A DNA stretch of 64,000 nt, from assembly GCA_002082245.2 (NCBI GenBank), contig NBTC02000002.1, positions 3,968,001 to 4,032,000 on the forward strand, in the 5' to 3' direction. The stretch comes from Yersinia enterocolitica (lineage in GTDB: Bacteria; Pseudomonadota; Gammaproteobacteria; Enterobacterales; Enterobacteriaceae). The notes beneath the pieces were generated by a model. The model saw nothing but the letters and a program-made list of their open reading frames with translations. It was not told where the DNA came from and searched no databases. The position numbers and the translations under genes are program-made. This document shows, one piece after another, positions 1 through 9,636 of this stretch (the stretch's first letter is position 1; the number at the start of each line of letters is the position of its first letter).

Positions 1-45
1 ATGTAACAATGCGGCCTTTTCCTGTGCTAATTTACGGCGGCTCAA
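1..45 (-). CDS. yqjK: YqjK-like protein, N-terminal fragment
   Basis: Only the first 15 codons lie in the window (start reading SRRKLAQEKAALLH). The gene would begin with TTG at 45, overlapping the TGA stop of yqjE (sequence TTGA), which suggests translational coupling. The identification rests mainly on position: yqjK follows yqjD and yqjE in E. coli, and the basic, polar start resembles that small protein. The function is unknown. Confidence 0.55.
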   Translation of the reverse strand, partial: MSRRKLAQEKAALLH

Positions 46-437
46 CGCTCTTTCTCCAATAACTCGCGATCCGTTTCCAGTTGCTTACGGGTAGAACCCA
101 GCAGTGTGGAGCGGCGCGCCTTGGTGAGAGTCCAGATAATACCGATTATCGCTAGTGCTAATAGCACGGCAGTGGTAGTGCCAAGCGCCATTAAACGATA
201 GGCAGGATCAATACCCCATATGACTAATACCAGCAGACTCATCAACCCGAAAGCGGTAAACAGCAAGGTAATCCCTGCCATCATCAGCAACTGAACCAGT
301 GTTGCTTTTTCCTCTTCCAGCTCAATAGCAGCCAGACGTACACGGGTTTCAACCATGCCTACCACAATGGTAGCGATACGATGAACAGTATCGAGGACCC
401 CTTTACCGGGGCCCTGAGTGTGAGGAAGCTCAGCCAT
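42..437 (-). CDS. yqjE: YqjE, inner membrane protein of the phage holin superfamily III type
   Basis: This 131-residue protein starts at MAELPHTQGPGKG; an upstream in-frame start would overlap yqjD and has no homologous counterpart. Two hydrophobic segments lie in the middle (around residues 47-70 and 80-102), between a basic amphipathic N-terminal part and a charged C-terminal tail. The family (PF07332-like) is found beside yqjD and yqjK in enterobacteria. Its precise function is unknown; the context points to stationary-phase or membrane-associated stress physiology. It begins 2 bp after the yqjD stop, so the genes are almost certainly co-transcribed. Confidence 0.85.
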   Translation of the reverse strand: MAELPHTQGPGKGVLDTVHRIATIVVGMVETRVRLAAIELEEEKATLVQLLMMAGITLLFTAFGLMSLLVLVIWGIDPAYRLMALGTTTAVLLALAIIGIIWTLTKARRSTLLGSTRKQLETDRELLEKER

Positions 438-439
438 AA

Positions 440-745
440 TCAGCGGCGAGACAACAGAACGCCTAACACCACGCCGACAGCAGCACCGATGCCTACGCCA
501 GTCCAAGGATTGTCGTGAACATAGGTATCTGCTTTATCAGCAATTTCTTTAGTTTGGGCTGCGATTTTATCGCCGGTTTCGCTCAGACGCTCGCGAGTAT
601 CTTTCAACGCGCTTTCCGCTTTGGCTCGCAGCTTTTCTAACTCAGCTTTCGGCTTATCGGTCGAAGTTTGCAGCACTTCTTCCAAAGTATCTGCCAGTGA
701 CTTAAGTTCAGCGCGTAAATGTTCAGAGGTTTTATCTTGTGGCAT
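440..745 (-). CDS. yqjD: YqjD, membrane-anchored ribosome-associated protein (ElaB/YqjD family)
   Basis: This 101-residue protein has a long amphipathic, coiled-coil-like helix (about residues 8-70, rich in K, E and A) and a C-terminal membrane anchor ending in VLLSRR. That is the ElaB/YqjD/YgaM (DUF883) architecture. E. coli YqjD anchors to the inner membrane and binds ribosomes in stationary phase. The start at MPQDKTSEH is preceded by a strong AAGGAG site about 7 nt upstream. It is the first gene of a tight yqjD-yqjE-yqjK unit. Confidence 0.9.
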   Translation of the reverse strand: MPQDKTSEHLRAELKSLADTLEEVLQTSTDKPKAELEKLRAKAESALKDTRERLSETGDKIAAQTKEIADKADTYVHDNPWTGVGIGAAVGVVLGVLLSRR

Positions 746-868
746 GTAATAGCTCCTTAACATAACTGAGGTGAATACATAACGTAGCGAATATTTTACA
801 AGGTTAAAAGGTTAATAATCTTAAATAACCCTGATGAGTCGCCATTCTCGTATTTAAAACCGGAGTTG

Positions 869-1246
869 CTACTTTTGTGCCTGAGCTTGCTTTAACTCAG
901 CTTGTGCTTCCACTAACTTCTTCTGCTGCTTGGTAATTTTGCTAGCATCACCTTTTTGCTGAGCCTCTTTTAACTCTTGCTGACGCTCAGTGACTTTGTG
1001 CTGCTTTTGTCTGATTTTTTGTTGTCGTTCGGCCTTTAGGCTCTCCGCCGTGCAATTGCTCTTTACTTCTTTTAAGGCTGTTGCCAGACCAGCAGCGCGG
1101 CGGGTATTGCCATGTTGTTTGGCATAATCTATCTGTTGTTGGATTTCTTTGGCTTTTATATCGCATTCATTGTCTACCACTGCCTGAGCAACATTACAAA
1201 ACACGACAATGGGTAAAACCAACAGGAGAGAGTGACGTAACAACAT
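869..1246 (-). CDS. yqjC: YqjC, periplasmic DUF1090 protein
   Basis: This 125-residue protein has a clear signal peptide (MLLRHSLLLVLPIVVF, cleavage after AQA) and a charged, Q/K/E-rich helical body with two cysteines (about residues 28 and 62). These features and the position next to mzrA match E. coli YqjC (DUF1090). The upstream in-frame start at 1309 would place 21 extra residues before the signal peptide, so 1246 is preferred. The function is unknown. Confidence 0.87.
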   Translation of the reverse strand: MLLRHSLLLVLPIVVFCNVAQAVVDNECDIKAKEIQQQIDYAKQHGNTRRAAGLATALKEVKSNCTAESLKAERQQKIRQKQHKVTERQQELKEAQQKGDASKITKQQKKLVEAQAELKQAQAQK

Positions 1247-1405
1247 AGTATTGCTTCCTTTTACAGCAAGAGTCAGGGACGAAACAGGTTGCCGTGAATG
1301 TTTAAGCATAGCGCTGAATTATGTGATACCCAAGTTTACCACAGGATTTTTTATAGATTAATCAGATATCAGCGGAATAAATGGACGAAAAACAAGAGAT
1401 GACTA

Positions 1406-1424
1406 CGGGGATTTCGCTCCCCGC
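1406..1424 (-). terminator. Stem-loop after mzrA
   Basis: A GC-rich hairpin (CGGGG paired with CCCCG, 9-nt interior) lies just after the mzrA stop on the minus strand. The T tract is distant and weak, so it may stabilise the transcript end rather than terminate efficiently. Confidence 0.35.
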
Positions 1425-1432
1425 AGCAATAA

Positions 1433-1822
1433 TTATCCCACTTTCTGTGGGGTATTTCTGAATGCAGGCAACAGACGCTGACGTTTCTTGGACTCGCTCG
1501 AGACAATCACATAACCACTCGGCAAGATATCCTGTAAAACGACAATGGCTTCTTTCTGCTGTTCTGGGGATTCCAGGCTCACCACCAGGCTATCATCCTC
1601 TGGAGTGATGCTTTTTATCCGAATTCCACGTTGATCGAGATGTTGATACAGATAAAACCCATCAGGCAAGGACAACCCCTGTTGGTTAGGTCGAATTTTC
1701 AACGCACTTTCTGTGCGCAAAATGATCGGCGTAAACAACAGGGCTGCCAGCAACAACGCTGTAACTGGCAGGATAAGATAGTGCCAGACCGGGCGGCCGA
1801 AACGGCCCCTGAGGTTGATCAC
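1433..1822 (-). CDS. mzrA: MzrA, modulator of EnvZ/OmpR
   Basis: This 129-residue protein has one N-terminal transmembrane helix (about residues 14-34) and a small periplasmic domain, matching MzrA (formerly YqjB). In E. coli MzrA binds the sensor EnvZ in the inner membrane and links the CpxAR envelope-stress pathway to the EnvZ/OmpR porin regulon. Its start overlaps the end of yqjA by 4 bp, the same coupled arrangement as in E. coli. A CpxR site would be expected upstream of yqjA; none was assigned here. Confidence 0.9.
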   Translation of the reverse strand: MINLRGRFGRPVWHYLILPVTALLLAALLFTPIILRTESALKIRPNQQGLSLPDGFYLYQHLDQRGIRIKSITPEDDSLVVSLESPEQQKEAIVVLQDILPSGYVIVSSESKKRQRLLPAFRNTPQKVG

Positions 1823-2517
1823 TCTGGCTTACCTTTATTATTGTCATTGCTATCGGCAACCGGCGGCGTATTTTTTTTGCGCCAAAGCACATATAAAGAA
1901 CCAAACAAGCCAATCACCAATAGTGCCAGTGGCAATAACATCAGGACGAACATCACTTCGTCTTCATATTTTAGGAATACGGGGGTTTTACCAAAGGCAA
2001 AGCCCATGGTTGTCAGGATCAATACCCACAGGAAACCGCTCATCCAGTTGAAGAACTGAAAACGGGCGTTGTTCAGGCCTGAAAGTCCGGCAATAGTTGG
2101 CAACAAGGTACGCACAAATGCCAAGAAACGGCCTACCAGTAGGGCTGATAAACCATGGCGATGGAACAAATTATGGGCGCGCTGGTGGTAATGAGCGGGT
2201 AGATGAGACAACCAGCCCTGTACTACTTTCGTATTCCCCAGCCATCGACCCTGAATATAACTGACCCAGCATCCAAGGCTGGCGGCAGTAGTCAATACCA
2301 CGAGGGTCACAGGGAAACTCATTGCACCTTTTGCAATCAGTACACCAACCAGAATCAGCAGACTATCGCCCGGTAAAAAGGCTGCTGGCAGCAAGCCATT
2401 CTCCAGGAAAAGTATGACAAACAGCAGGATATAAATGGCCCATACCAGAGACGGGTTCGCGAGTGTCTCATAGTCTTGTGCCCATAGAGCATGTAAGAGT
2501 TCTTTAATGATATCCAT
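1819..2517 (-). CDS. yqjA: YqjA, DedA-family inner membrane protein
   Basis: This 232-residue DedA-family protein (SNARE-associated/VTT domain) has several hydrophobic segments and the conserved stretches FLPGDSLL and [17 protein letters not shown]. coli YqjA is needed, redundantly with YghB, for proton-motive-force maintenance, alkaline and drug tolerance and cell division. It is transcribed ahead of mzrA with overlapping stop and start codons, which points to one envelope-stress operon. Confidence 0.92.
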   Translation of the reverse strand: MDIIKELLHALWAQDYETLANPSLVWAIYILLFVILFLENGLLPAAFLPGDSLLILVGVLIAKGAMSFPVTLVVLTTAASLGCWVSYIQGRWLGNTKVVQGWLSHLPAHYHQRAHNLFHRHGLSALLVGRFLAFVRTLLPTIAGLSGLNNARFQFFNWMSGFLWVLILTTMGFAFGKTPVFLKYEDEVMFVLMLLPLALLVIGLFGSLYVLWRKKNTPPVADSNDNNKGKPE

Positions 2518-2543
2518 CTGGTATTCCTAAAACGTCATTGTTG

Positions 2544-2660
2544 TATACCCTTCTTACCTGACGTTGCAGCGGCGCTTTCTTACCCGAATCACTGAGATGC
2601 TAATCAATGGGCGGGATTCGTTCGTTTTGCCTGACTGCAATACCAATTACTTTGGGTATA
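2544..2660. repeat. Degenerate ERIC element
   Basis: The 117-bp segment has the typical termini (TATACCCTTC... and ...TTTGGGTATA), inner arms resembling ACTTGACGTTGCAGC, and a diverged central palindrome. It fills most of the 285-bp gap between yqjA and the next gene. Confidence 0.75.
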
Positions 2661-2802
2661 TTCGTTAGTTTATAAACACGACTCGCAAAAATAACGGATG
2701 GCTTTTCGTGTTTAAGCGATGGTTTTGATAAATGTGTTAAAAACAAACCAATTCGCTGATATCAATAGGTAAATATACTTCTCGCTGTAACTGCCTGGAC
2801 AG

Positions 2803-3324
2803 CTACGACAACTGACCATCATGGTGGTAGGTAAGCATCCCGCTATATTGAATATTACTCTCTTTCCAGCCACCCACACGATTTTGCTGTGTCGATACAT
2901 GGAACATCCAGTTGGAGTAGTTAAGCAGTGGCAGTGATTGCCTCGGCTGTTTATATATTTCATCCGCCCGACTGTTGCGAGACATCGGCAGATATGCCCC
3001 AGACCATGAGTTATTGGCCAACGACGGATTGGCTGAGCCAGTAAACTTGGTGGCACCCAGCCGATTCTTTATGGCCGTTTTTTTGACCGGCAAACCCATC
3101 AGACGTAATTGGGAGGAGATGACCTTATTTTGCAGGTGCAGGTAAGGTGAGAATGCACTTACAGATGATGGCGTGTCGCTAACATCGTGGTGGTCATGAT
3201 AAACAGAACTCAGCGCTGAGAGCGCCATGCCGGATGGGGTAGAATGAGTGGGCGATAGCAGGTTGCCGGAGACCGAACCGGCCCAGCCAGACACTGCAAT
3301 AAATAGAGCAAACAACCAGCGCAT
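2803..3324 (-). CDS. Putative secreted protein of unknown function
   Basis: The start is uncertain. A 173-residue version beginning MRWLFALFIAVSGWAGSVSG carries a convincing signal peptide. A longer frame starts with GTG at 3372 but has no visible ribosome-binding site. The mature part is Ser/Asn/Leu-rich, with a His/Asp cluster (YHDHHDV, about residues 42-48) and a second HH near the C terminus; there are no cysteines. I recognise no family. It is absent from this position in E. coli, between yqjA and exuR. It is bounded by an ERIC element and by the stem-loop after exuR, so it is probably its own transcription unit. Confidence 0.6.
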   Translation of the reverse strand: MRWLFALFIAVSGWAGSVSGNLLSPTHSTPSGMALSALSSVYHDHHDVSDTPSSVSAFSPYLHLQNKVISSQLRLMGLPVKKTAIKNRLGATKFTGSANPSLANNSWSGAYLPMSRNSRADEIYKQPRQSLPLLNYSNWMFHVSTQQNRVGGWKESNIQYSGMLTYHHDGQLS

Positions 3325-3515
3325 GTTTTTGCGTTTCGCTCCCAAAGCACCCAAGTAAAAAAGTGCTGCCACTTTAGCAAAATAGCGGGATATGAAACAG
3401 GGAAATATAGAGACCTACTGGGTGTTTATTAAGCAATGGTTTAAAAATAGGCTTGATACTGACGTTTGTTGACAGAAGTCGACATTTACTGACTACAAAG
3501 CAGCATAATCAGACC

Positions 3516-3549
3516 GGGAAGAGAAAGAAAAGAATCAGTTTCTCTTCCC
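3516..3549 (-). terminator. Stem-loop downstream of exuR
   Basis: This is a perfect 11-bp inverted repeat (GGGAAGAGAAA / TTTCTCTTCCC) with a 12-nt loop, 27 bp beyond the exuR stop. No clear U tract follows it on the minus strand, so a terminator role is plausible but unproven. Confidence 0.4.
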
Positions 3550-3575
3550 ATGGCCTGCAACAATCCGGGCAAGGA

Positions 3576-4373
3576 TCAGCTTTTACTATTCGCGACCATA
3601 TTGTTATTCATCATCAGATTATCGAGATGAACAACGGGGTTTTCTGTGAATAAATAACGATCCACATTAAATTCAAAATCATCGGTAGTAGCACGAAACA
3701 GCATCTGCTTGGTATTTTCCAGATGTTGCCACATAGCAAGTTTACTGGCGTAAGGATCTTTACGCATCAGTGCCTCAAGGATCCTGTCGTGATCTTCGCA
3801 CCAGCTCTCGATCGATTTATCATCGATATGCTCATGCAATTTGATCCAGTAAGGGTTATGTACCCGCTGGCTCCACATTTTTTCGACAATCGTTGCCATG
3901 GCGGTATTTTGGGTGGCCAGAGCAACCTGCACGTGGAATTTCAGATCCCATTGTGAATCACGGAAGCGATCTTCCTGGCGCGCATGCTTTTGGATCTCGA
4001 TTAATTGCACGATATCTTGCCGCGTAACCTGAGTGGCGGCAAATTCAGCAATATTACTTTCGATCAACTGGCGGGCCTGTAATAGCTCAAAGGGGCCTGC
4101 GGTGGCGAATTCAATGCTGTGGTTGGGCATCACGAGGTGCTTTTGCTGATTCGACATCACGTGGATGCCGGAGCCTTTACGCACTTCGACGTAACCCTCT
4201 ACTTCCAGCATGATAATCGCTTCACGGACCACGGTGCGGCTGACATTCATCTCTTCTGAAATGTAGCGTTCTGCCGGCAATTTATCCCCCACCGGATAAA
4301 CACCCGCTTCGATGCGCTGCTTTAACTCTGCGGCTAACTGCTGGTACAACCGTCTGGTTTCTGTGAATTCCAT
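3576..4373 (-). CDS. exuR: ExuR, hexuronate regulon repressor (GntR/FadR family)
   Basis: This 265-residue protein has a GntR winged-helix domain (about residues 7-75; motifs [19 protein letters not shown] and [13 protein letters not shown]) and a C-terminal FCD ligand-binding domain. It is very close to E. coli ExuR. Known ExuR represses exuT, uxaCA and uxaB and is released by galacturonate or glucuronate-derived inducers. The start at [13 protein letters not shown] matches the E. coli N terminus; an upstream start at 4457 is rejected. The genes it should control are adjacent on both strands, and a palindromic candidate operator lies about 90 bp upstream, consistent with autoregulation. Confidence 0.95.
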   Translation of the reverse strand: MEFTETRRLYQQLAAELKQRIEAGVYPVGDKLPAERYISEEMNVSRTVVREAIIMLEVEGYVEVRKGSGIHVMSNQQKHLVMPNHSIEFATAGPFELLQARQLIESNIAEFAATQVTRQDIVQLIEIQKHARQEDRFRDSQWDLKFHVQVALATQNTAMATIVEKMWSQRVHNPYWIKLHEHIDDKSIESWCEDHDRILEALMRKDPYASKLAMWQHLENTKQMLFRATTDDFEFNVDRYLFTENPVVHLDNLMMNNNMVANSKS

Positions 4374-4461
4374 GATTAAGGCTCTTGGGATCAATTGAGG
4401 CAGCAAATTTTGCGGCTCATTTTGTCTGGAAGGCATGATATCCCGAACGAGATACAATTGG

Positions 4462-4477
4462 ACTTGTTATACCACTT
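4462..4477. promoter_or_regulatory. Candidate ExuR operator upstream of exuR
   Basis: On the minus strand the 16-mer AAGTGGTATAACAAGT resembles the ExuR/UxuR palindrome (core TTGGTATACCAA). It lies 89 bp from the exuR start, where an autoregulatory operator would be expected. The assignment is by eye only. Confidence 0.45.
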
Positions 4478-4553
4478 ATCCCTATTGGGTTCTAGTCATT
4501 GCTATCACAGTTGTGATGGAAAATACGCCCTAAACTCAGGGCAAAGAAGAAGT

Positions 4554-4581
4554 AAAAAGCCCGGTAAATGATTACCGGGCT
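4554..4581 (-). terminator. Rho-independent terminator of exuT
   Basis: A strong hairpin (10-bp stem AGCCCGGTAA/TTACCGGGCT, 4-nt loop) is followed on the minus strand by TTTTT. It lies 36 bp after the exuT stop and separates exuT from exuR, which is transcribed in the same direction. Confidence 0.85.
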
Positions 4582-4617
4582 GGAGTCGAACCAATGGCTC
4601 AATAATGACTAGTCAGA

Positions 4618-5922
4618 TTAGTTCTGTCCGGCAGGTGCCTGTTGTATCGGATCGATTGCAGGTTCAACCGCCGGGCGGTTTTGCAGTACCGTCCAGATAA
4701 CCACTACTGCTAACACATCAAATACCGCCAGTGCAGCAAACAGCGGGCTGAAGCCCATGGTGTCTGCCAACGCACCCACCACCAGAGCGAACATGGTACT
4801 GGCAGTCCAGGCCGCCATACCGGTTAACCCGTTGGCGGTGGCCACTTCGTTACGACCAAATACGTCGGAAGATAGCGTAATCAGTGCGCCGGACAGTGAT
4901 TGGTGAGCAAAGCCCCCAACACACAGCAGTGCGATAGCGGCATAAGGGCTAGTGAACAGGCCGATAGTCCCCGGTGCAATCATTAACAGACCACCCATTG
5001 TTACCACCAACTTACGGGAAACAATCAGGTTAACTTTGAAGTGTTTCTGGAACAACGGCGGCAGGTAGCCACCCAAAATACAGCCTAGATCGGCAAACAG
5101 CATTGGCATCCAGGCGAACATGGCGATTTCTTTCAGGTTAAAGCCATAGGCTTTAAACATGAATAGCGGGATCCAAGCGTTAAATGTTCCCCAAGCTGGT
5201 TCTGCCAAGAAACGCGGGATCGCAATGCCCCAGAACTGACGGTTACGGATAATCTGCAATGCAGACATCTTTTTCGCGTTAGCAGTGGAGTGCTGTGCTT
5301 CCTGACCACTGAGGATGTATTCACGTTCTTCATCAGTCAGTTTTTTCTGGTCTTTCGGGTGTTTGTAGAGGATTAACCAGGCAATAGCCCAAATCAGACT
5401 GAGCACACCGGTGATGATAAATGCCATCTGCCAACTGTGCATCACGATAGCCCACACCACTAGTGGTGGTGCAATCATGCCGCCGATAGAGGAACCGACG
5501 TTAAAATAACCTACAGCAATGGAGCGTTCTTTTGCCGGGAACCATTCGCTACTAGCCTTCAGGCCCGCTGGGATCATAGCAGCCTCTGCCATACCTACCG
5601 CACCACGAGCGATAGCTAAACCGCCCCAACTGCTGGCTAACGCGGTACTCATACAGAAGATGGCCCACATAATGGCAAACATGGCATAGCCCACTTTGGT
5701 GCCCATCACATCCAGAACATAACCGGCTACCGGTTGCATCAGGGTGTAAGCAGCAGAATAAGCGGCAATGATGTAAGAGTATTGCTGTGTCGTGATATGT
5801 AACTGCTCTTGCAACGTCGGTGCGGCAACCGCAATAGCATTACGTGTTAAGTAACCCAATATGGTGCCGACGGTGACCAAAGCGATCATGTACCAGCGTA
5901 AGCCTTTAATTTTACGCATCAT
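4618..5922 (-). CDS. exuT: ExuT, hexuronate transporter (MFS, anion:cation symporter family)
   Basis: This 434-residue protein has 12 hydrophobic segments and is nearly collinear with E. coli ExuT throughout (for example LGYLTRN near the N terminus and PAGLKASSEWFPAKERS around residue 120). It imports galacturonate and glucuronate by proton symport at the inner membrane. The tandem ATG start at 5922 is favoured over 5919 by a GGGAG site 10 nt upstream. It is divergent from uxaCBA across a 660-bp region, and its substrates feed UxaC. Confidence 0.95.
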   Translation of the reverse strand: MMRKIKGLRWYMIALVTVGTILGYLTRNAIAVAAPTLQEQLHITTQQYSYIIAAYSAAYTLMQPVAGYVLDVMGTKVGYAMFAIMWAIFCMSTALASSWGGLAIARGAVGMAEAAMIPAGLKASSEWFPAKERSIAVGYFNVGSSIGGMIAPPLVVWAIVMHSWQMAFIITGVLSLIWAIAWLILYKHPKDQKKLTDEEREYILSGQEAQHSTANAKKMSALQIIRNRQFWGIAIPRFLAEPAWGTFNAWIPLFMFKAYGFNLKEIAMFAWMPMLFADLGCILGGYLPPLFQKHFKVNLIVSRKLVVTMGGLLMIAPGTIGLFTSPYAAIALLCVGGFAHQSLSGALITLSSDVFGRNEVATANGLTGMAAWTASTMFALVVGALADTMGFSPLFAALAVFDVLAVVVIWTVLQNRPAVEPAIDPIQQAPAGQN

Positions 5923-6023
5923 TTATAACTTTCTCCCAGTCTAAGATTACTGCTATGAAGCGCGACCTGTAGCGGCGTCTCATGGCGCAATTTGGTCCAA
6001 CCTACATCGCTGTGCATGTGGTG

Positions 6024-6155
6024 GTACCCGACCCTGCTTAATTGACGTTACAGCGGTGTTAGCTGCTCTCATTCCCCCGCATCACTGACTGGAATCAGTT
6101 TTGCCGGATTCACTCGTTTGCCGCCGACCTGTAACACCAATTACGTTGGGTCATA
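6024..6155. repeat. Degenerate ERIC element in the exuT-uxaC region
   Basis: The roughly 130-bp segment has inverted termini (left TACCCGACC, right GTTGGGTCATA), a right inner arm of CACTCGTTTGCCGCC, and a short central palindrome (CACTGACTGGAATCAGT) in place of the usual one. It lies in the divergent regulatory region. Confidence 0.65.
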
Positions 6156-6212
6156 CCTTCTTATTGGCGTTGAGGCTACGTGCTGTCACGAGCTTCAACT
6201 GCTTTGGGTATC
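6153..6212. repeat. Short ERIC terminal remnant
   Basis: About 60 bp shows only ERIC-like ends (ATACCTTCTTATTGGCGTTGAGGC and AGCTTCAACTGCTTTGGGTAT, shown in part) with the core missing, directly abutting the preceding element. It looks like an internally deleted copy. Confidence 0.45.
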
Positions 6213-6516
6213 CCTTCCTATTGAGAGCAACTGTGCTGTAGCTGCTCTCATTCTTGCTTGTGTCTTCCCGCTTGGGTCAAATCAGCGCATTTGATAGAGC
6301 AATGCGGATGAGATGACAGAGGGCGACGCAACAATAACTTGTCATACAGATTTAAAAGTTGAGTGATATCACAAAAACCACTTTTCAATTAGGGAATAAT
6401 AGAACCCGACAGACTTAGTGCCGCAAGGGGCTAAATAGATTATAAATGTTGAGTATTTGTTCTTTTTGTTAGGTTTTTGCGATCTCTATCGATAAAAAAA
6501 TGCTGGACGATAGATG

Positions 6517-6534
6517 AAATTGGTGTGATAACTT
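6517..6534. promoter_or_regulatory. Candidate ExuR operator upstream of uxaC
   Basis: AAATTGGTGTGATAACTT has a perfect left half-site (AAATTGGT) of the ExuR palindrome and a weaker right half. It sits about 50 bp before the uxaC start, where repression of the uxaCBA operon would be expected. The rest of the 5923-6585 gap contains ERIC remnants and AT-rich promoter DNA. Confidence 0.5.
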
Positions 6535-6585
6535 CGCGATAACAGAGAGCAGTGCTCTAAGATGTACTCAAGTGAGGAACCTAAT

Positions 6586-7995
6586 ATGTCGCAGTTTTTG
6601 ACCGAAGACTTTTTGCTGGACACCGAATTCGCCCGTCGTCTGTATCATGACTACGCAAAAGATCAGCCGATCTTTGATTATCATTGCCATTTACCCCCTG
6701 AACAGATCGCAGAAAACTACCGCTTTAAGAATCTGTATGACATCTGGTTGAAAGGTGACCACTATAAATGGCGTGCTATGCGGACTAATGGTGTAGCAGA
6801 ACGTTTGTGTACCGGCGATGCCAGTGATCGTGAGAAGTTCGAAGCTTGGGCTGCCACGGTTCCACATACTATTGGTAACCCGCTGTATCACTGGACTCAT
6901 CTTGAATTGCGCCGTCCATTTGGTATTACAGGTAAATTATTATCTCCTGCAACGTCAGAAGAGATCTGGCAACGCGGTAACGAATTACTGGCTCAGGACA
7001 GTTTCTCTGCGCGCGGCATTATGCAGCAGATGAATGTAAAAATGGTCGGTACCACTGATGACCCGATTGATGACCTACGCCACCATAAAGCTATTGCTGC
7101 TGATGGCAGTTTCAACATCAAAGTGTTGCCAAGCTGGCGTCCAGATAAGGCCTTCAACATTGAAGCCGCTGGTTTTAATGACTACATGCAACGCTTGGAA
7201 GCTGCCGCTGATACCTCTATCAGCCGCTTTGCCGATCTGTGCACGGCACTGAACAAACGGATGGACCACTTTGCTGCGCACGGCTGTAAAGTATCGGATC
7301 ATGCCTTGGACGTCGTGGTCTACGGTGAAGCAGATGAAACCACGTTGGATGCGATTCTGGCGCGCCGTCTGGCCGGTAATCAGCCCACTACTGAAGAGAT
7401 CGCCCAGTTTAAAACCGCAGTGTTGCTATTCCTGTCTGGCGAATATCACCGCCGTGAATGGGTGCAGCAATACCACATCGGCGCTCTGCGTAACAATAAC
7501 AGCCGCATGTTTAACCTGGTGGGGCCGGATATCGGTTTTGATTCCATCAATGACCAACCACTGGCGCAGCCACTGTCCCGTCTGTTGGATGCTCAGGGCC
7601 TGCGTAATGCATTACCAAAAACCATCCTTTACTGCCTGAACCCACGTGATAACGAAGTTATCGGCACGATGGTTGGCAACTTCCAGGGCGAAGGTGCTGC
7701 GGGGAAAATGCAGTTCGGTTCCGGCTGGTGGTTTAACGACCAGAAAGATGGCATGCAACGCCAAATGACCCAACTGGCACAACTTGGTTTGCTAAGCCGC
7801 TTCGTTGGCATGCTGACGGATAGCCGCAGCTTCTTGTCTTATACGCGCCATGAATACTTCCGTCGCATCCTGTGCCAGATGATTGGTCGCTGGGTGGAAG
7901 ATGGCGAAGCTCCGGCAGATATTGAACTGCTGGGTTCAATGGTGAAAAACATCTGTTTCGATAACGCGAAGCAATATTTTGCCATCGAGCTGTAA
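6586..7995 (+). CDS. uxaC: UxaC, uronate (glucuronate) isomerase
   Basis: This 469-residue protein is almost collinear with E. coli UxaC (470 aa). It belongs to the amidohydrolase superfamily: the metal-binding HCH motif is at residues 33-35, and [10 protein letters not shown] and the DSRSF loop are further on. The enzyme interconverts glucuronate and fructuronate, and galacturonate and tagaturonate, in the cytosol. The start at [11 protein letters not shown], rather than 6562, matches the family. It is the first gene of uxaC-uxaB-uxaA and has a candidate ExuR site upstream. Confidence 0.95.
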   Translation: MSQFLTEDFLLDTEFARRLYHDYAKDQPIFDYHCHLPPEQIAENYRFKNLYDIWLKGDHYKWRAMRTNGVAERLCTGDASDREKFEAWAATVPHTIGNPLYHWTHLELRRPFGITGKLLSPATSEEIWQRGNELLAQDSFSARGIMQQMNVKMVGTTDDPIDDLRHHKAIAADGSFNIKVLPSWRPDKAFNIEAAGFNDYMQRLEAAADTSISRFADLCTALNKRMDHFAAHGCKVSDHALDVVVYGEADETTLDAILARRLAGNQPTTEEIAQFKTAVLLFLSGEYHRREWVQQYHIGALRNNNSRMFNLVGPDIGFDSINDQPLAQPLSRLLDAQGLRNALPKTILYCLNPRDNEVIGTMVGNFQGEGAAGKMQFGSGWWFNDQKDGMQRQMTQLAQLGLLSRFVGMLTDSRSFLSYTRHEYFRRILCQMIGRWVEDGEAPADIELLGSMVKNICFDNAKQYFAIEL

Positions 7996-8174
7996 TCGCT
8001 TTGAATAACAAATAACAGGGCCGGTTAGCGGCTCTGTATAACTCTAACTCATTATTTATTTAACGCCCGGCTGCACTGCGGTAAAGACCTTCTCTACAAA
8101 GAAAGGATTGCCTGCAAAGCACGGACTGTCAGTAATGCCGGTCCATGGCTGTATGCGTTATGAGGTGAACCCTG

Positions 8175-9626
8175 ATGCAAACTCTAAACCGTCGTGACTT
8201 TCCCGGCCGTAGCCACCCTGACAAGATCATTCAATTTGGCGAAGGTAACTTCCTGCGTGCTTTTGTTGACTGGCAGATTGATTTACTCAATGAACACACC
8301 GATCTGAATGCCGGGATCGTGGTGATCCGCCCGATCGATACTGATTTTCCACCGTCACTCAGTACTCAGGATGGTCTGTACACTGCGGTGATCCGTGGTT
8401 TGAATGAGCAGGGCGCAGCGGTGCGTGAATCCCGCCTGATCCGCTCAGTTAACCGTGAGATCAATATTTACCGTCAGTTCGATGAATATTTGGCGCTGGC
8501 CCGCGATGCCAATATCCGCTTTATGTTCTCAAATACCACCGAAGCGGGTATTGCCTGGAATGAAGCCGACCAATTCAGTGACGCACCCCCAAGCTCTTTC
8601 CCGGCTAAATTGACCCGTTTACTGTTTGAACGTTTCGAGCATTTTGCCGGTGCCGCAGATAAAGGTTGGGTGTTACTGCCTTGCGAACTGATTGATTACA
8701 ATGGTGAAGCACTGCGCGAACTGGTGTTGCGTTATGCCAGTCACTGGCAGTTACCTGCCGCTTTCACCCAGTGGTTAACGGAAAACAATACTTTCTGTTC
8801 AACGCTGGTTGACCGCATCGTTACAGGCTATCCGAGTGATGAAGTGGCTGCCTTACAGACCGAACTGGGTTATCAGGACAGCTTCCTGGATACCGCAGAA
8901 TACTTCTATCTGTTTGTTATTCAAGGGCCAAAAGAACTGGCTCAGGAACTGCGCCTCGATCAGCTTGAGCTGAACGTGCGTATCGTTGATGACATCAAAC
9001 CCTATAAAGAACGCAAAGTTGCCATTCTGAACGGTGCACACACCGCGCTGGTACCCGTGGCATACCTCTCTGGGCTGGACACTGTCGGCCAGACGATGGA
9101 TGACGCACAAATCAGCAGCTTTGTAGAGAAAACCATTACCGAAGAGATTGTACCGGTATTGGATTTACCAGAAGACGAATTATTGTCGTTCTCGCAAGCG
9201 GTATTAAGCCGGTTCCGCAACCCGTTCATTCAGCATCAACTGCTGTCTATCGCCTTGAATGGTATGACTAAATTCCGTACGCGTATTTTGCCACAGTTGC
9301 TAACCTACCAGCAGCAGCAAGGTAAGTTACCACCGCGTCTGACCTTTGCTCTGGCAGCCCTTATCGCCTTTTACCGTGGTGAGCGTGAGGGTCAAACTTA
9401 CCCGTTGCAGGATGATGCTCACTGGCTGGAACGCTTTTCCACCTTGTGGAGTGGTGTAAAACACAGTGATATCACTCTGGCTGAGTTAGTTAACAGCGTA
9501 CTGTCTGATGCGACCCATTGGGGGCAGGATTTGACCGCCGTTCCACAACTGGCCAACCAGGTGACAGAGCAACTGCAAACAATCATTGATCGTGGCATGA
9601 GAGCTGCGGTAGCGGCCTATAGCTAA
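8175..9626 (+). CDS. uxaB: UxaB, altronate oxidoreductase (tagaturonate reductase)
   Basis: This 483-residue protein has the same length as E. coli UxaB and high similarity throughout. It has an N-terminal NAD-binding domain ([16 protein letters not shown], about residues 20-35) and a C-terminal mannitol-dehydrogenase domain ([18 protein letters not shown], about 274-291). It reduces tagaturonate to altronate with NADH. In E. coli uxaB is unlinked, whereas here it lies between uxaC and uxaA, 179 bp after uxaC and 10 bp before uxaA, giving a complete galacturonate operon. Confidence 0.95.
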   Translation: MQTLNRRDFPGRSHPDKIIQFGEGNFLRAFVDWQIDLLNEHTDLNAGIVVIRPIDTDFPPSLSTQDGLYTAVIRGLNEQGAAVRESRLIRSVNREINIYRQFDEYLALARDANIRFMFSNTTEAGIAWNEADQFSDAPPSSFPAKLTRLLFERFEHFAGAADKGWVLLPCELIDYNGEALRELVLRYASHWQLPAAFTQWLTENNTFCSTLVDRIVTGYPSDEVAALQTELGYQDSFLDTAEYFYLFVIQGPKELAQELRLDQLELNVRIVDDIKPYKERKVAILNGAHTALVPVAYLSGLDTVGQTMDDAQISSFVEKTITEEIVPVLDLPEDELLSFSQAVLSRFRNPFIQHQLLSIALNGMTKFRTRILPQLLTYQQQQGKLPPRLTFALAALIAFYRGEREGQTYPLQDDAHWLERFSTLWSGVKHSDITLAELVNSVLSDATHWGQDLTAVPQLANQVTEQLQTIIDRGMRAAVAAYS

Positions 9627-9636
9627 AGGTTTAACT

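Noticed and set aside
2712..3056. 114-codon frame overlapping the secreted protein gene
   Set aside because: It is another frame of the same strand without a signal peptide or family pattern; the secreted frame is more credible.
6355..6380. Possible CRP site (TTGAGTGATATCACA) upstream of uxaC
   Set aside because: Spacing and left half-site do not fit TGTGA-N6-TCACA well enough to claim it.
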